64,000 nucleotides of DNA from Flavimobilis marinus (GCF_900113055.1 NZ_FONZ01000001.1:682001-746000), one strand, 5' to 3'. Numbered from the stretch's first letter, positions 17,280-26,983 are shown. Notes: a model not told the origin generated them from the sequence alone. Translations and numbers: made by a program.

Positions 17280-17559
17280 GGCCCGCCGCGTCGTCGCCCG
17301 TCTCGTCGTCGTGGTCCATGCCCGCCGGGGCCGCACGCGGGCGGCGCACGGGCGCGGGCGGCACGACCTTGCCGGTCGCGATCACGTCCGCGGGCACGGT
17401 GACCTCCTCGCCGTGGCGGGTGCGCAGCACGAGGCCGTCGTGGTCGCGGTGCACGACCTCACCGATCACGTCGGAGTAGCGGAAGTCGTCGTCCTCGATC
17501 CGGCGCCGCACCATCACACGCGTGCCCACGGACCAGCTGCGCCAGGCGGAGAAGGACAT
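17266..17559 (-). CDS. small protein with an SH3-like barrel
   Basis: 97 residues: WSVGTRVMVRRRIEDDDFRYSDVIGEVVHRDHDGLVLRTRHGEEVTVPADVIATGKVVPPAP, then a short acidic tail. The strand pattern (GTRVxVRRR, DVIGEVV, LVLRTR.GE.V.VP...I..GKVVPP) matches the SH3-like domain in front of the acetyltransferase domain of M. tuberculosis Rv0428c-type proteins. Here it stands alone without an acetyltransferase. Its role is unknown; it could be an RNA- or protein-binding module. The end overlaps convergent tyrA by 14 nt. Confidence 0.75.
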   Translation of the reverse strand: MSFSAWRSWSVGTRVMVRRRIEDDDFRYSDVIGEVVHRDHDGLVLRTRHGEEVTVPADVIATGKVVPPAPVRRPRAAPAGMDHDDETGDDAAGLSPQ

Positions 17560-17575
17560 GGGGAGAGTCTCCCAC

Positions 17576-17824
17576 TCAGCGGGCGCGGTTGCGGCGGACG
17601 AGCGCCCCGACGAGCCAGCCGACCGCGAAGACGACGAGCAGGATGAGCCACAGCGGGGACCGCAGCGTCATCCAGAAGAGCTCGACCGTCACGGTGCCCT
17701 GGTTCTGCAGCACGAACACGACTGCGACGACCGCGATCGCGAGCCCCACCCACGTCCCGGCAGGCACGGCCCGGAGCCGGGCGAGGAAGGAGCGGCTCGA
17801 TCCCTCGCGCGTCTGCTTGCTCAC
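17576..17824 (-). CDS. LapA-domain (DUF1049-like) small membrane protein
   Basis: 82 residues with two membrane helices separated by a short loop: WVGLAIAVVAVVFVLQNQ, then TVTVELFWMTLRSPLWLILLVVFAVGWLVGALV, ending in RRNRAR. The QNxxxVxxxFW segment between the helices is the mark of the LapA/DUF1049 family, linked in E. coli to lipopolysaccharide-assembly control but of unknown role in Actinobacteria. GTG 17824 was chosen because a GGAGGAG ribosome site lies just upstream; a longer open frame from 17899 would overlap the neighbouring methyltransferase gene. Confidence 0.8.
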   Translation of the reverse strand: MSKQTREGSSRSFLARLRAVPAGTWVGLAIAVVAVVFVLQNQGTVTVELFWMTLRSPLWLILLVVFAVGWLVGALVRRNRAR

Positions 17825-17864
17825 GCTGCTGCTCCTCCCGTGCCGGACGCTGCCCGACGCGACG

Positions 17865-18992
17865 TCAGGCTCTGTCCTCTGCACGATAGGCGGGTGCACC
17901 GGCCAGAGCCAGCGCGGGCTCGACGGCGCAGGCCCACGCAGGGCTGCGGCGCACGACGTCTCCGACCACCGCGACCGCGGGCGGACGCACGCCCATCTCG
18001 CGCGCCCGGGCGGCGATCGTGGCGAGCGTGGCCACCGTGGTGCGCTGGCGCGGACCGAAGCCGTCCTCGATCACAGCCGCGGGGCAGTGCGGGTCGTGCC
18101 CGCGGGCGATCAGCTCCGCGCACGTGCGCTCGAGGCGCGCCAGGCCCATGAGCAGGACGAGCGTGTGGTCGCCCGAGGTCGGGACGCGCCCGGCGTCGTC
18201 GTGCCCGGTGAGGACGGAGAAGCCGCGGGCCAGACCGCGGTGCGTGACGGGGATCCCGGCAGCGGCGGGTACCGACACGGCGCTCGTGACGCCTGGGACG
18301 ACCTCGACGGGCACACCGGCGCCGACGCAGGCGTCGTGCTCCTCACCGCCGCGCCCGAACACGTATGGGTCCCCACCCTTGAGGCGGACCACGCGCTTGC
18401 CGGCGAGCGCGCGGTCCACGAGGACGGCGTTGATCTCGTGCTGGGGGACGGGGTGGTCGCCGGCGCTCTTGCCCACGTCGACGATCTCGACGTCGGGGGA
18501 GAGGTCGTCGAGCAGCGTCCGCGGGGCGAGGCGGTCCACCACGACGACGTCGGCCTCGGTGAGCAGGGCGAGCCCTCGCACGGTGATCATGTCCGCGGCG
18601 CCGGGCCCGCCGCCGACGAGCGCCACCCGTCCGCTCGCGCGGCCCGGGGCTGCGGTCGTACGGTCGTGCGGCGGTGGTTCGACGACGCACCACGTCCCGA
18701 CGCGCTCGGCGTCGGACGCGACGAGCGCGTCGACCTCGGGGGAGCCGGTCGCGGCGTGCACGAGCCAGGCGTCGGCGGCGTCGCCGCTCCGGTACGGTCG
18801 CGCGACCCAGTCGAGCAGGCCGGCCGACGCGGCCGCGCGCACCTCGGGCGACGCATCCGGCGCGACGACCAGCACGGCGGCGCCGGCTGCGAGCAGTCGG
18901 CGCGTGATCCGGGTCCCGGCGGCGCCCGCCCCGACGACGACCACGCGGCGGCCGGCGACGGGCAGGCTCAGCGTGTAGGCCTCGTGCGGCAT
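17865..18992 (-). CDS. cobA: uroporphyrinogen-III C-methyltransferase with an N-terminal CysG-like Rossmann domain
   Basis: Provides precorrin-2 for siroheme, the cofactor of sulfite reductase. The C-terminal part (from about residue 125) is a full SUMT: VGGGPGAADMITVRGLALL, then VVVDRLAP and RLKGGDPYVFGRGGEE. The N-terminal 110 residues form a Rossmann-like unit (VVVVGAGAAGTRITRRLL ... VHAATGSPEVDALV) similar to the dehydrogenase part of CysG. At 375 residues it is about 80 shorter than E. coli CysG, and the dimerisation/chelatase helical part seems missing. It may therefore not complete siroheme alone. It is the last gene of the sulfur operon, 11 nt after cysN. Confidence 0.88.
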   Translation of the reverse strand: MPHEAYTLSLPVAGRRVVVVGAGAAGTRITRRLLAAGAAVLVVAPDASPEVRAAASAGLLDWVARPYRSGDAADAWLVHAATGSPEVDALVASDAERVGTWCVVEPPPHDRTTAAPGRASGRVALVGGGPGAADMITVRGLALLTEADVVVVDRLAPRTLLDDLSPDVEIVDVGKSAGDHPVPQHEINAVLVDRALAGKRVVRLKGGDPYVFGRGGEEHDACVGAGVPVEVVPGVTSAVSVPAAAGIPVTHRGLARGFSVLTGHDDAGRVPTSGDHTLVLLMGLARLERTCAELIARGHDPHCPAAVIEDGFGPRQRTTVATLATIAARAREMGVRPPAVAVVGDVVRRSPAWACAVEPALALAGAPAYRAEDRA

Positions 18993-19003
18993 GGTCGGTC
19001 TCC

Positions 19004-20311
19004 TCAGATCGAGTACTGCACGGGCCGGTCGCCGGGCTCGCGTGCCGCGGACAGGGCGTCGCCCACCATGCCGGCGGCGAGGGTCGCGCCGTCGTGGGGG
19101 TCGATCAGGAGGAACGATCCCGTGGTGCGCGAGACGAGGTACTCCTCGGCCGCGATCGGCGACGCGAGCCGGAGCGTGACCCGCCCGATGTCGTTGAGGG
19201 TGAGCTCGTCGGCTGGCACGAGGTGCGCGGCATCGAGGTCCAGGCGCCCGACGACGTCGCGCACCACGGCCTGCACCACCCGGGTGGTGTGCTTGAGCAG
19301 CAGCCGGGTGCCTGCCCGCAGGGGGCGGTCGGACAGCCAGGCGAGCGTGCCGACGACGTCCTGCGTCACCTCGGGGGCGTCCGCGGCGCTCGCGACGAGG
19401 TCGCCCCGGGCCACGTCGACGTCGTCGCCGAGCCGCAGGGTGACCGACTGGCCCGCGCGGGCCCGGTCGAGGGGGCCGTCCGCCGTGTCGATGCCGACCA
19501 CGGTCGTGCGGGTCCCCGCGGGCAGCACGACGACGTCCTCGCCGACCGCGAGCGTGCCGGCCGCGACCTGCCCCGCGTAACCGCGGTAGTCGCGGAACTC
19601 CGGGCCGGCGGACCCCTGCGGGCGGATGACGAGCTGCACCGGGAACCGCCCGGGGCCCTGGTCGCCCGCGGCCGGCGGCAGCTCCTCGAGCAGGCCGAGC
19701 AGGGTCGGACCCGGGTACCAGGGCGTCCGCGTGGAGGCGTCCACGACGTTGTCGCCCTCGAGCGCGCTCACAGGAACCGTGTGGACCTGGGCGACGCCCA
19801 GCTCCCGGGCGACGCGGGCGACGTCGTCGGACACCGCGGCGTAGCGCTCGGCGGAGAAGTCGACCAGGTCGATCTTGTTCACCGCGACGACGACGTGCGG
19901 CACCCGTAGCAGCGACGCGACCGCCAGGTGCCGACGGGTCTGCTCCACCACGCCCTTGCGGGCGTCGACAAGAAGCACGACAACGTCAGCGGTCGACGCG
20001 CCCGTGACCGTGTTGCGCGTGTACTGGACGTGCCCCGGGCAGTCGGCGAGCACGAACGAGCGCCGGGCGGTCGCGAAGTAGCGGTACGCCACGTCGATCG
20101 TGATGCCCTGCTCCCGCTCGGCGCGCAGGCCGTCCGTGAGCAACGCGAGGTCGGCGCCGGCGAACCCGCGCTCGCGGCTGACGCGCTCCACGGCGTCGAG
20201 CTGGTCGGCGAGGATCGCCTTGGAGTCGAACAGCAGGCGGCCGACGAGCGTCGACTTCCCGTCGTCCACGGACCCGGCCGTGGCCAGGCGGAGCAGCTGG
20301 GGGCTGGTCAT
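19004..20311 (-). CDS. cysN: sulfate adenylyltransferase large subunit (GTPase)
   Basis: With CysD it makes adenosine 5'-phosphosulfate from sulfate and ATP, driven by GTP hydrolysis. G1 GSVDDGKST is at residues 13-21, then G3 DCPGHVQYTRN and G4 VNKIDLVD, followed by two beta-barrel domains as in EF-Tu. At 435 residues it is CysN alone, without a fused CysC kinase domain as seen in M. tuberculosis. That fits direct reduction of APS by the CysH here. The ATG shares one base with the cysD stop (TGATG), which implies coupled translation. Confidence 0.94.
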   Translation of the reverse strand: MTSPQLLRLATAGSVDDGKSTLVGRLLFDSKAILADQLDAVERVSRERGFAGADLALLTDGLRAEREQGITIDVAYRYFATARRSFVLADCPGHVQYTRNTVTGASTADVVVLLVDARKGVVEQTRRHLAVASLLRVPHVVVAVNKIDLVDFSAERYAAVSDDVARVARELGVAQVHTVPVSALEGDNVVDASTRTPWYPGPTLLGLLEELPPAAGDQGPGRFPVQLVIRPQGSAGPEFRDYRGYAGQVAAGTLAVGEDVVVLPAGTRTTVVGIDTADGPLDRARAGQSVTLRLGDDVDVARGDLVASAADAPEVTQDVVGTLAWLSDRPLRAGTRLLLKHTTRVVQAVVRDVVGRLDLDAAHLVPADELTLNDIGRVTLRLASPIAAEEYLVSRTTGSFLLIDPHDGATLAAGMVGDALSAAREPGDRPVQYSI

Positions 20312-21267
20312 CAGAAGTACCCTTCCTTCTTGCGGTCTTCCATGGCCGCCTCGGAGATGCGGTCGTCGGCGCGGGTGGCGCCGCGTTCGGTCAGGCGGGT
20401 CGCGGCGACCTCGGCGACCACGTCGCTCACGTGGGTCGCGTCGCTCTCGACCGCCCCCGTGCAGGACATGTCGCCGACCGTCCGGTAGCGCACCCGGACG
20501 GTGCGCACGTCCGCGGCCTCGGCCGGCTGGCTGTAGGGCCCGACGGCGAGGAGCATCCCGTCGCGCTCGAACACCTCGCGGTCGTGGGCGTAGTAGAGGC
20601 TCGGCAGCTCGATCGCCTCGCGCTCGATGTACCGCCAGATGTCCAGCTCGGTCCAGTTCGACAGCGGGAACGCGCGGACGTGCTCGCCGGGGCGGTGCCG
20701 ACCGTTGTAGAGGTTCCACAGCTCAGGGCGCTGGTTGCGCGGGTCCCACTGACCGAACTCGTCGCGCAGGGACAGCACCCGCTCCTTGGCGCGCGCCTTC
20801 TCCTCGTCGCGGCGCGCCCCGCCGAACAGGACGCCGAACCGGTGCTCGGCGATCGCGTCGAGCAGAGGCAGGGTCTGCAGCGGGTTGCGCGTGCCGTCGG
20901 CCCGCTCGCGCAGGCGGCCGTCGTCGAGGTAGTCCTGCACGCTCGCGACGACCAGACGTGCGCCGAGCCGCGCGACCTGGGCGTCGCGGAACTCGAGGAC
21001 CTCGGGGAAGTTGTGGCCGGTGTCGATGTGCAGCAGCGGGAACGGCAGCGGTGCCGGCCAGAACGCCTTCGCGGCGAGGTGGGCGAGCACCACGGAGTCC
21101 TTACCCCCGCTGAACAGCAGCGCGGGACGCTCGAGCTCGGCGACCACCTCGCGGATGATGTGGATCGCCTCGTTCTCGAGCGCGTCGAGCGCGTCGAGAC
21201 TCTCGCGCTGTCCCGGAGCGTGGGACGGCGTGGTCGGCGCTGTGGCGCGCGCGTCGGTGGTCGTCAT
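20311..21267 (-). CDS. cysD: sulfate adenylyltransferase small subunit
   Basis: The ATP-pyrophosphatase subunit that forms APS with CysN. The PP-loop SGGKDS is at residues 53-58, and DTGHNFPEV follows as in PAPS-reductase-like folds. Also seen are RRDEEKARAKER and the C-terminal GAVESDATHVSDVV and KKEGYF end typical of CysD. The N-terminal 20 residues are Thr/Ala-rich and vary between species. ATG 21267 overlaps the cysH stop by 4 nt. Length 318 fits the family. Confidence 0.94.
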   Translation of the reverse strand: MTTTDARATAPTTPSHAPGQRESLDALDALENEAIHIIREVVAELERPALLFSGGKDSVVLAHLAAKAFWPAPLPFPLLHIDTGHNFPEVLEFRDAQVARLGARLVVASVQDYLDDGRLRERADGTRNPLQTLPLLDAIAEHRFGVLFGGARRDEEKARAKERVLSLRDEFGQWDPRNQRPELWNLYNGRHRPGEHVRAFPLSNWTELDIWRYIEREAIELPSLYYAHDREVFERDGMLLAVGPYSQPAEAADVRTVRVRYRTVGDMSCTGAVESDATHVSDVVAEVAATRLTERGATRADDRISEAAMEDRKKEGYF

Positions 21268-22064
21268 GTGTGGAGCCCGCATTCGGTCTTGTCGAGCCCG
21301 GCCCAGCGGCCGGAACGGGGGTCGGCGCCGGGGGCGACCCGGCTGGTGCAGGGGGCGCAGCCGATCGACGGGTAGCCGTCGGCGAGCAGGGGGTTGGCGG
21401 GCAGCTGGTGGGCGCTCGCGTAGGCGAGCACCTCGTCGAAGCTCCAGGCCGCGAGCGGGTTGATCTTGACTAGGCCGTTCTTCGCGTCCCAGGTCACCAG
21501 GGGCGTGCCCGCCCGCGTGGGTCCCTCGTCGCGACGGACGCCGGTCACCCACGCCTCGTAGCCGCCGAGCGCCCGGGCGAGCGGCTCGACCTTCCGCAGC
21601 CGGCAGCAGGTGGCGGGGTCTCGGTCGTGCAGACGCGCCCCGTACGCCGCATCCTGCTCGGCCACGCTCAGCTCGGCGCGCACGTCGACGATCGTGGCGC
21701 GCAGAGCGAGCGCGGAGGCGTCACGCGTCCCGAGGGTCTCGGGGAAGTGGTAGCCGGTGTCCAGGAAGAGGACGTCGACCCACGGGGAGTGCTCGGCCAC
21801 CACGTGGGGGAGCACGGTGTCGGCCATCGAGCACGCGACCGCGAGGAGGTCGCCGAACTCGGCGGCGGCCCAGCGCAGCACGACGCTCGCGTCGGTCTCG
21901 TCGGCGAAGCGGGCGGAGGCGTCGCGGGCGACGGCCTCGAGTTCCGTGGCGGACCGACGCGCCTGTCCCCGTGCGGCGCGCGCCGCGGCGTGGGCCTCCC
22001 GCTCGGCGGCGTGGGCGCGGGCGCGCTCGCGACCGGCGGCCAGCGCGGTCGTCAGGTCGCTCAT
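21264..22064 (-). CDS. cysH: adenylyl-sulfate (APS) reductase
   Basis: Reduces APS to sulfite and AMP using thioredoxin or mycothiol-linked reductants. Cys153-Cys154 (TCCRLRKVEP) and Cys236-x2-Cys239 (CAPC) are the four ligands of a [4Fe-4S] cluster. These ligands mark the assimilatory APS-type enzyme rather than the cluster-free PAPS reductase. Catalytic Cys262 lies in KTECGLH at the C-terminus. The first 45 residues are an Ala/Arg/Glu-rich helix longer than usual. It overlaps sirA and cysD by 4 nt each, so it is coupled to both. Confidence 0.93.
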   Translation of the reverse strand: MSDLTTALAAGRERARAHAAEREAHAAARAARGQARRSATELEAVARDASARFADETDASVVLRWAAAEFGDLLAVACSMADTVLPHVVAEHSPWVDVLFLDTGYHFPETLGTRDASALALRATIVDVRAELSVAEQDAAYGARLHDRDPATCCRLRKVEPLARALGGYEAWVTGVRRDEGPTRAGTPLVTWDAKNGLVKINPLAAWSFDEVLAYASAHQLPANPLLADGYPSIGCAPCTSRVAPGADPRSGRWAGLDKTECGLHT

Positions 22065-23746
22065 CGCAGTGCCTCCTCGTCGGCGCGCTGGGCCCAGGCC
22101 GCGAACGGCTCGTCGGCCTCGGCGTCAGCCTCGTAACGGCGCACGACCCGCTCGACGTAGTCGCTCAGGCCGTCGGCGGTGACCTTGAGGCCGCGGACGG
22201 TCCTGCCCATGCCCGCCTCGCCACGCTCGGTGCTCGCCAGGCCGCCGCCGAGGTGCACCTGGAAGCCCGGGCTCTGGTTCCCGTCCTCGTCCGTGACCAG
22301 CTGCCCCTTGAGCCCGATGTCGGCAGTCTGGACGCGTGCGCAGGAGTTCGGGCAGCCGTTCACGTGCAGGGTGATGGGGCGCAACCGGCCGAGGTCGCCG
22401 AGGCGGCGCTCGAGCTCGTCCACCGTGCGGGTCGCGGTCTCCTTGGTCTCGACGATCGCGAGCTTGCAGTACTCGATCCCGGTGCAGGCGATCGTGGAGC
22501 GGCGCCACGGGCTCGGGTCGGCCTCGAGACCCAGCACCCGCAGCCCGGTCACGACGTCGTCCACGGCGTCGGCGGGGATGTCAAGGACGAGCAGCTTCTG
22601 GTGCGGGGTGAGCCGGACGCGGGAGGAGCCATGGCGCTCGGCGAGGTCGGCGACGCCCTGCAGGATGGTGCCGCTGACGCGGCCCACGTACGGAGCGGCG
22701 CCGATGTAGAACCGGCCGTCGGCCTGCTCGTGCACCCCGACGTGGTCCCCGGGGACCACCGGGCGCGGTGCGGGCGGGCCGTCGGCCAGCGCGTGACCGA
22801 GGTACTCGGTCTCGAGGACCTCACGGAACCGGGCCGGTCCCCAGTCCGCGAGCAGGAACTTCAGCCGTGCCTTGTTGCGCAGCCGCCGGTAGCCGTAGTC
22901 GCGGAAGATCTGCACCACGCCGTGCCAGACGTCGGGCACCTGGTCGGGACGCACGAACGCGCCCAGCCGCTCGCCGAGCCGCGGGTTGGCGCTCAGGCCG
23001 CCGCCGACCCAGAGGTCGAACCCGATCCCGAGCTCGGGGTGCTTGAGCGCGACGAACGCGACGTCGTTGATCTCGTGCACGACGTCCTGGCTCGGGTGCC
23101 CCGTGAGGGCGGTCTTGAACTTGCGGGGGAGGTTCGCGAGCTCGGGGATGCCGATGTAGCGGCGGGTGATCTCCTCGATCATCGGGCTGGGGTCGATGAG
23201 CTCGTCCTTGGCGACGCCCGCGACAGGGCTGCCGAGGACCACGCGCGGGACGTCGCCGCACGCCTCGGTGGTCTGCAGGCCCACCGCCTCGAGCCGGCGC
23301 CAGATCTCGGGGACGTCCTCGACCTCGACCCAGTGCAGCTGGATGTTCTGGCGGTCGGTGATGTCCGCGGTGTCGCGGCCGAACTCGGTCGAGATCTCGG
23401 CCACCACGCGCAGCTGCTCCGTGGTGAGCGCACCGCCGTCGATCCGGACGCGGAGCATGAAGTAGCGGTCCTCGAGCTCGTGCGGCTCCAGCTGGGCCGT
23501 GCGCCCTCCGTCGATGCCCGGCTTGCGCTGGGTGTACAGGCCCCACCAGCGGAAGCGGCCGTGCAGGTCGTCGTCGGTGATCGAGTCGAACCCGTCGCGG
23601 GAGTACACCTGCTCGATGCGCTCGCGCACGCTCAGGCCACCGTCAGCCTGCTTCCACGCCTCGTTGGCGTTGAGCGGGGCGGTGCCGTCCACCTTCCACT
23701 GCCCGGCCGGTCGGGGCGCGCGGGTCGCGGTCCTGTTCGTCGTCAC
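22061..23746 (-). CDS. sirA: ferredoxin-dependent sulfite reductase (SirA/NirA family)
   Basis: Six-electron reduction of sulfite to sulfide, using siroheme and a [4Fe-4S] cluster fed by ferredoxin. The cluster ligands are Cys421-x5-Cys427 (CTGIEYC) and Cys465-x3-Cys469 (CPNSC), the classic siroheme signature. Two NIR_SIR half-domains are present (TTEQLRVVAEIS; LTPHQKLLVLDI). Length 561 matches M. tuberculosis SirA. GTG 23746 was chosen because it gives the family's length and has AAGGA upstream; the longer open frame runs into the fdxA promoter. It could reduce nitrite, but its place at the head of the cys operon argues for sulfite. Confidence 0.92.
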   Translation of the reverse strand: MTTNRTATRAPRPAGQWKVDGTAPLNANEAWKQADGGLSVRERIEQVYSRDGFDSITDDDLHGRFRWWGLYTQRKPGIDGGRTAQLEPHELEDRYFMLRVRIDGGALTTEQLRVVAEISTEFGRDTADITDRQNIQLHWVEVEDVPEIWRRLEAVGLQTTEACGDVPRVVLGSPVAGVAKDELIDPSPMIEEITRRYIGIPELANLPRKFKTALTGHPSQDVVHEINDVAFVALKHPELGIGFDLWVGGGLSANPRLGERLGAFVRPDQVPDVWHGVVQIFRDYGYRRLRNKARLKFLLADWGPARFREVLETEYLGHALADGPPAPRPVVPGDHVGVHEQADGRFYIGAAPYVGRVSGTILQGVADLAERHGSSRVRLTPHQKLLVLDIPADAVDDVVTGLRVLGLEADPSPWRRSTIACTGIEYCKLAIVETKETATRTVDELERRLGDLGRLRPITLHVNGCPNSCARVQTADIGLKGQLVTDEDGNQSPGFQVHLGGGLASTERGEAGMGRTVRGLKVTADGLSDYVERVVRRYEADAEADEPFAAWAQRADEEALR

Positions 23747-23905
23747 CTGGGGTCCTTCGTGGTCGCTTGCGTGAGCCGTGAACGTAGGCACGGCGCGGGA
23801 GAGGGTCAACGGGATGGCCACGGCGTCCGCATGGTGGAACTCGTCCGGGTCGTGGACCGAGCGTGGCCTGGGGGAGTGGTTGGGTGAGGACCTGCTGGGG
23901 GGACG

Positions 23906-23911
23906 TACAGT
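23906..23911 (+). promoter_or_regulatory. probable -10 element (TACAGT) of fdxA
   Basis: TACAGT lies 38 nt before the GTG of fdxA, in the 202-bp gap shared with divergent sirA. GGAAGGA at 23936-23942 is a good ribosome site 6 nt before the GTG and fixes the start. The gap may hold joint control of sirA and fdxA, but I see no clear shared operator. Confidence 0.45.
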
Positions 23912-23948
23912 TGCCCTAGACCCCGGAAGCCGTGTGGAAGGACAGATC

Positions 23949-24269
23949 GTGACGTACGTGATCGCGCAGCCCTGCGTCGACGTCAAGGACCGCGCCTGCG
24001 TCGAGGAGTGCCCGGTCGACTGCATCTACGAGGGCAAGCGGTCGCTCTATATCCACCCGGACGAGTGCGTCGACTGCGGCGCCTGCGAGCCGGTATGCCC
24101 CGTCGAGGCGATCTACTACGAGGACGACGTCCCCGAGCAGTGGACGGACTACTACAAGGCGAACGTCGAGTTCTTCGACGACCTGGGCTCCCCGGGCGGT
24201 GCCGCGAAGATGGGCATCATCGACAAGGACCATCCGATCATCGCCGAGCTCCCGCCCCAGGCCGAGTGA
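23949..24269 (+). CDS. fdxA: 7Fe/8Fe ferredoxin
   Basis: A 106-residue electron carrier. The N-terminal half holds both cluster motifs: [17 protein letters not shown] (with a spacing typical of a [3Fe-4S] site) and [12 protein letters not shown] for a [4Fe-4S] cluster. The acidic C-terminal extension ([25 protein letters not shown]) is standard for the FdxA/FdxC type. It lies divergent from sirA, a ferredoxin-dependent enzyme, so it may donate electrons to it. In M. tuberculosis the same gene (fdxC) sits before a dapC-like aminotransferase, as here. dapC starts 3 nt after its stop. Confidence 0.95.
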   Translation: MTYVIAQPCVDVKDRACVEECPVDCIYEGKRSLYIHPDECVDCGACEPVCPVEAIYYEDDVPEQWTDYYKANVEFFDDLGSPGGAAKMGIIDKDHPIIAELPPQAE

Positions 24270-24272
24270 GGC

Positions 24273-25385
24273 GTGGGCCTCGAGAGCCTCGCCGGCCTGG
24301 ACTTCCCGTGGGACGTCCTCGCGCCCTACGGCGAGCGGGCCGCCGCGCACCCTGACGGGCGCATCGACCTCTCGGTCGGCACGCCCGTCGACCCCACGCC
24401 TGCCGTCGTGCAGTCCGCTCTCGTGGCCGCGGCGGACGCCCACGCCTACCCGCTGACGGCGGGGACGCCCGACCTGCGCGACGCCGTCGTGCGCTGGTTC
24501 GCCCGGCGCCGCGGTGTGCGCGGCCTGGAGCCGGCGGGGGTGCTCCCGACGATCGGCTCGAAGGAGCTGGTCGGGCTGCTGCCCGCGATGCTCGGCCTCG
24601 GGCGCGACGACGTCGTCGTGCACCCGGAGATCGCCTATCCCACCTACGCGGTCGGTGCGCGCCTCGCCGGAGCCCGCGCCCTCGCGGCGGACGACCCCGC
24701 CGCGTGGGCGGACACGCCCGGCGTGCGGCTGGTGTGGGTGAACTCCCCGGCGAACCCGCACGGCAGGGTCACCGACGTCGCCGAGCTGCGCGACGTCGTC
24801 GCGGCGGCCCGGGCGGTGGGCGCCGTGGTGGTGAGCGACGAGTGCTACGCCGAGCTGACGTGGGGCGCCGCCGTCGCCCCGAGCCTGCTCGATCCCGCCG
24901 TCACGGGCGGCGACCTCACCGGCCTGCTGGTCACGTACTCCTTGTCCAAGCAGTCGTCCATGGCCGGCTACCGGGCGGCGTTCGTCGCAGGTGACCCGGC
25001 GCTCGTCGGGCAGCTCCTCGCGCTGCGCAAGCAGATCGGCATGATCGTGCCGGCTCCCGTGCAGGCCGCGATGATCGCCGCCCTCGACGACGACGCGCAC
25101 GTCGCCGAGCAGCGGGCGCGGTACGGCCGCCGTCGCGCCGTGCTCGTGCGTGCCTTCGCGGACGCCGGCTACGAGATCGACCACTCCGAGGCCGGGCTGT
25201 ACCTGTGGGTGCGGCCCGCGACGCCGCAGGGCTGCTGGGACACGGTCGGTGACCTCGCGGAACTCGGGATCCTCGTCGCGCCCGGCGAGTTCTACGGCCC
25301 GGCCGGGGCCGGGCACGTGCGCGTGGCCCTCACGGCGTCCGACGACGACGTCGCTCACGCGGCCGCGCGGCTCGTGCCAGCGTGA
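24273..25385 (+). CDS. dapC: succinyldiaminopimelate aminotransferase
   Basis: A PLP-dependent class I/II aminotransferase that makes N-succinyl-LL-DAP in the succinylase branch of lysine and peptidoglycan-precursor synthesis. Seen are VNSPANPHGRV (substrate/PLP binding), SDECYAELTW (Asp for the pyridine nitrogen) and LSKQSSMAGYR with PLP-binding Lys226. The 370-residue length fits the actinobacterial DapC. dapD and dapE nearby support the role over general aminotransferases. GTG 24273 is nearly abutted to fdxA, so the two form an operon. Confidence 0.9.
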   Translation: MGLESLAGLDFPWDVLAPYGERAAAHPDGRIDLSVGTPVDPTPAVVQSALVAAADAHAYPLTAGTPDLRDAVVRWFARRRGVRGLEPAGVLPTIGSKELVGLLPAMLGLGRDDVVVHPEIAYPTYAVGARLAGARALAADDPAAWADTPGVRLVWVNSPANPHGRVTDVAELRDVVAAARAVGAVVVSDECYAELTWGAAVAPSLLDPAVTGGDLTGLLVTYSLSKQSSMAGYRAAFVAGDPALVGQLLALRKQIGMIVPAPVQAAMIAALDDDAHVAEQRARYGRRRAVLVRAFADAGYEIDHSEAGLYLWVRPATPQGCWDTVGDLAELGILVAPGEFYGPAGAGHVRVALTASDDDVAHAAARLVPA

Positions 25386-25423
25386 ACGTCGGCGCGGAGC
25401 GACCGCCGTCGTCGACAGCCCTC

Positions 25424-25439
25424 TGTGACCCGCATCACA
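25424..25439. promoter_or_regulatory. perfect Crp/GlxR-type palindrome upstream of gltA
   Basis: TGTGA-N6-TCACA with exact half-sites, the consensus of Crp/GlxR cAMP-responsive regulators in Actinobacteria. It lies 173 nt before the gltA start and about 55 nt upstream of a candidate -10 (TACCTT, 25490-25495), which puts its centre near -70. That is a normal activator position. GlxR controls gltA in Corynebacterium; the same here is an inference. Confidence 0.7.
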
Positions 25440-25489
25440 GTGCGGCTCCGGCGACCTTTCCTGATTCGCCGGGCAGCCGCCGCCGCAGG

Positions 25490-25495
25490 TACCTT
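25490..25495 (+). promoter_or_regulatory. candidate -10 element (TACCTT) of gltA
   Basis: A TAnnnT hexamer in the 226-bp gap before gltA with a TTCGCC sequence 19 nt upstream as a weak -35. It would give a leader of about 110 nt. No riboswitch-like fold was recognised in that leader; it is simply GC-rich. Confidence 0.35.
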
Positions 25496-25611
25496 CGTCC
25501 CAGACGGTCGGCGCTGCCCGTGGTAACGGCGACCTGTTCCACCCCGCGACGCAGTCGCACACAGTGCCGGGGGCGCCTCACCGGGCGCGCCGGCCTCGAA
25601 GGAAGGACGCC

Positions 25612-26908
<1,297 letters not shown>

Positions 26909-26910
<2 letters not shown>

Positions 26911-26938
26911 CGCGCCTCGCACCGACGCGCCTCGCACC
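26909..26938 (+). repeat. two tandem 15-bp repeats just past gltA
   Basis: The 15-mer GACGCGCCTCGCACC occurs at 26909-26923 and again, exactly, at 26924-26938, with a partial third copy (GACGC) after it. It begins inside the gltA stop codon and abuts the terminator-like hairpin. It is probably a replication-slippage duplication. Confidence 0.8.
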
Positions 26939-26983
26939 GACGCCGGGCCCCGCCTCCTCGTGAGGTCGGGGACCGGCGGCGTC
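26939..26983. terminator. imperfect hairpin between gltA and the convergent lysozyme-like gene
   Basis: Outer arms 26939-26945 and 26977-26983 pair perfectly. An inner stem pairs CCCCG (26948-26952) with CGGGG (26967-26971), and the tip pairs CCTC with GAGG. It has bulges and no T-run. It may end transcription in both directions. Confidence 0.45.
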
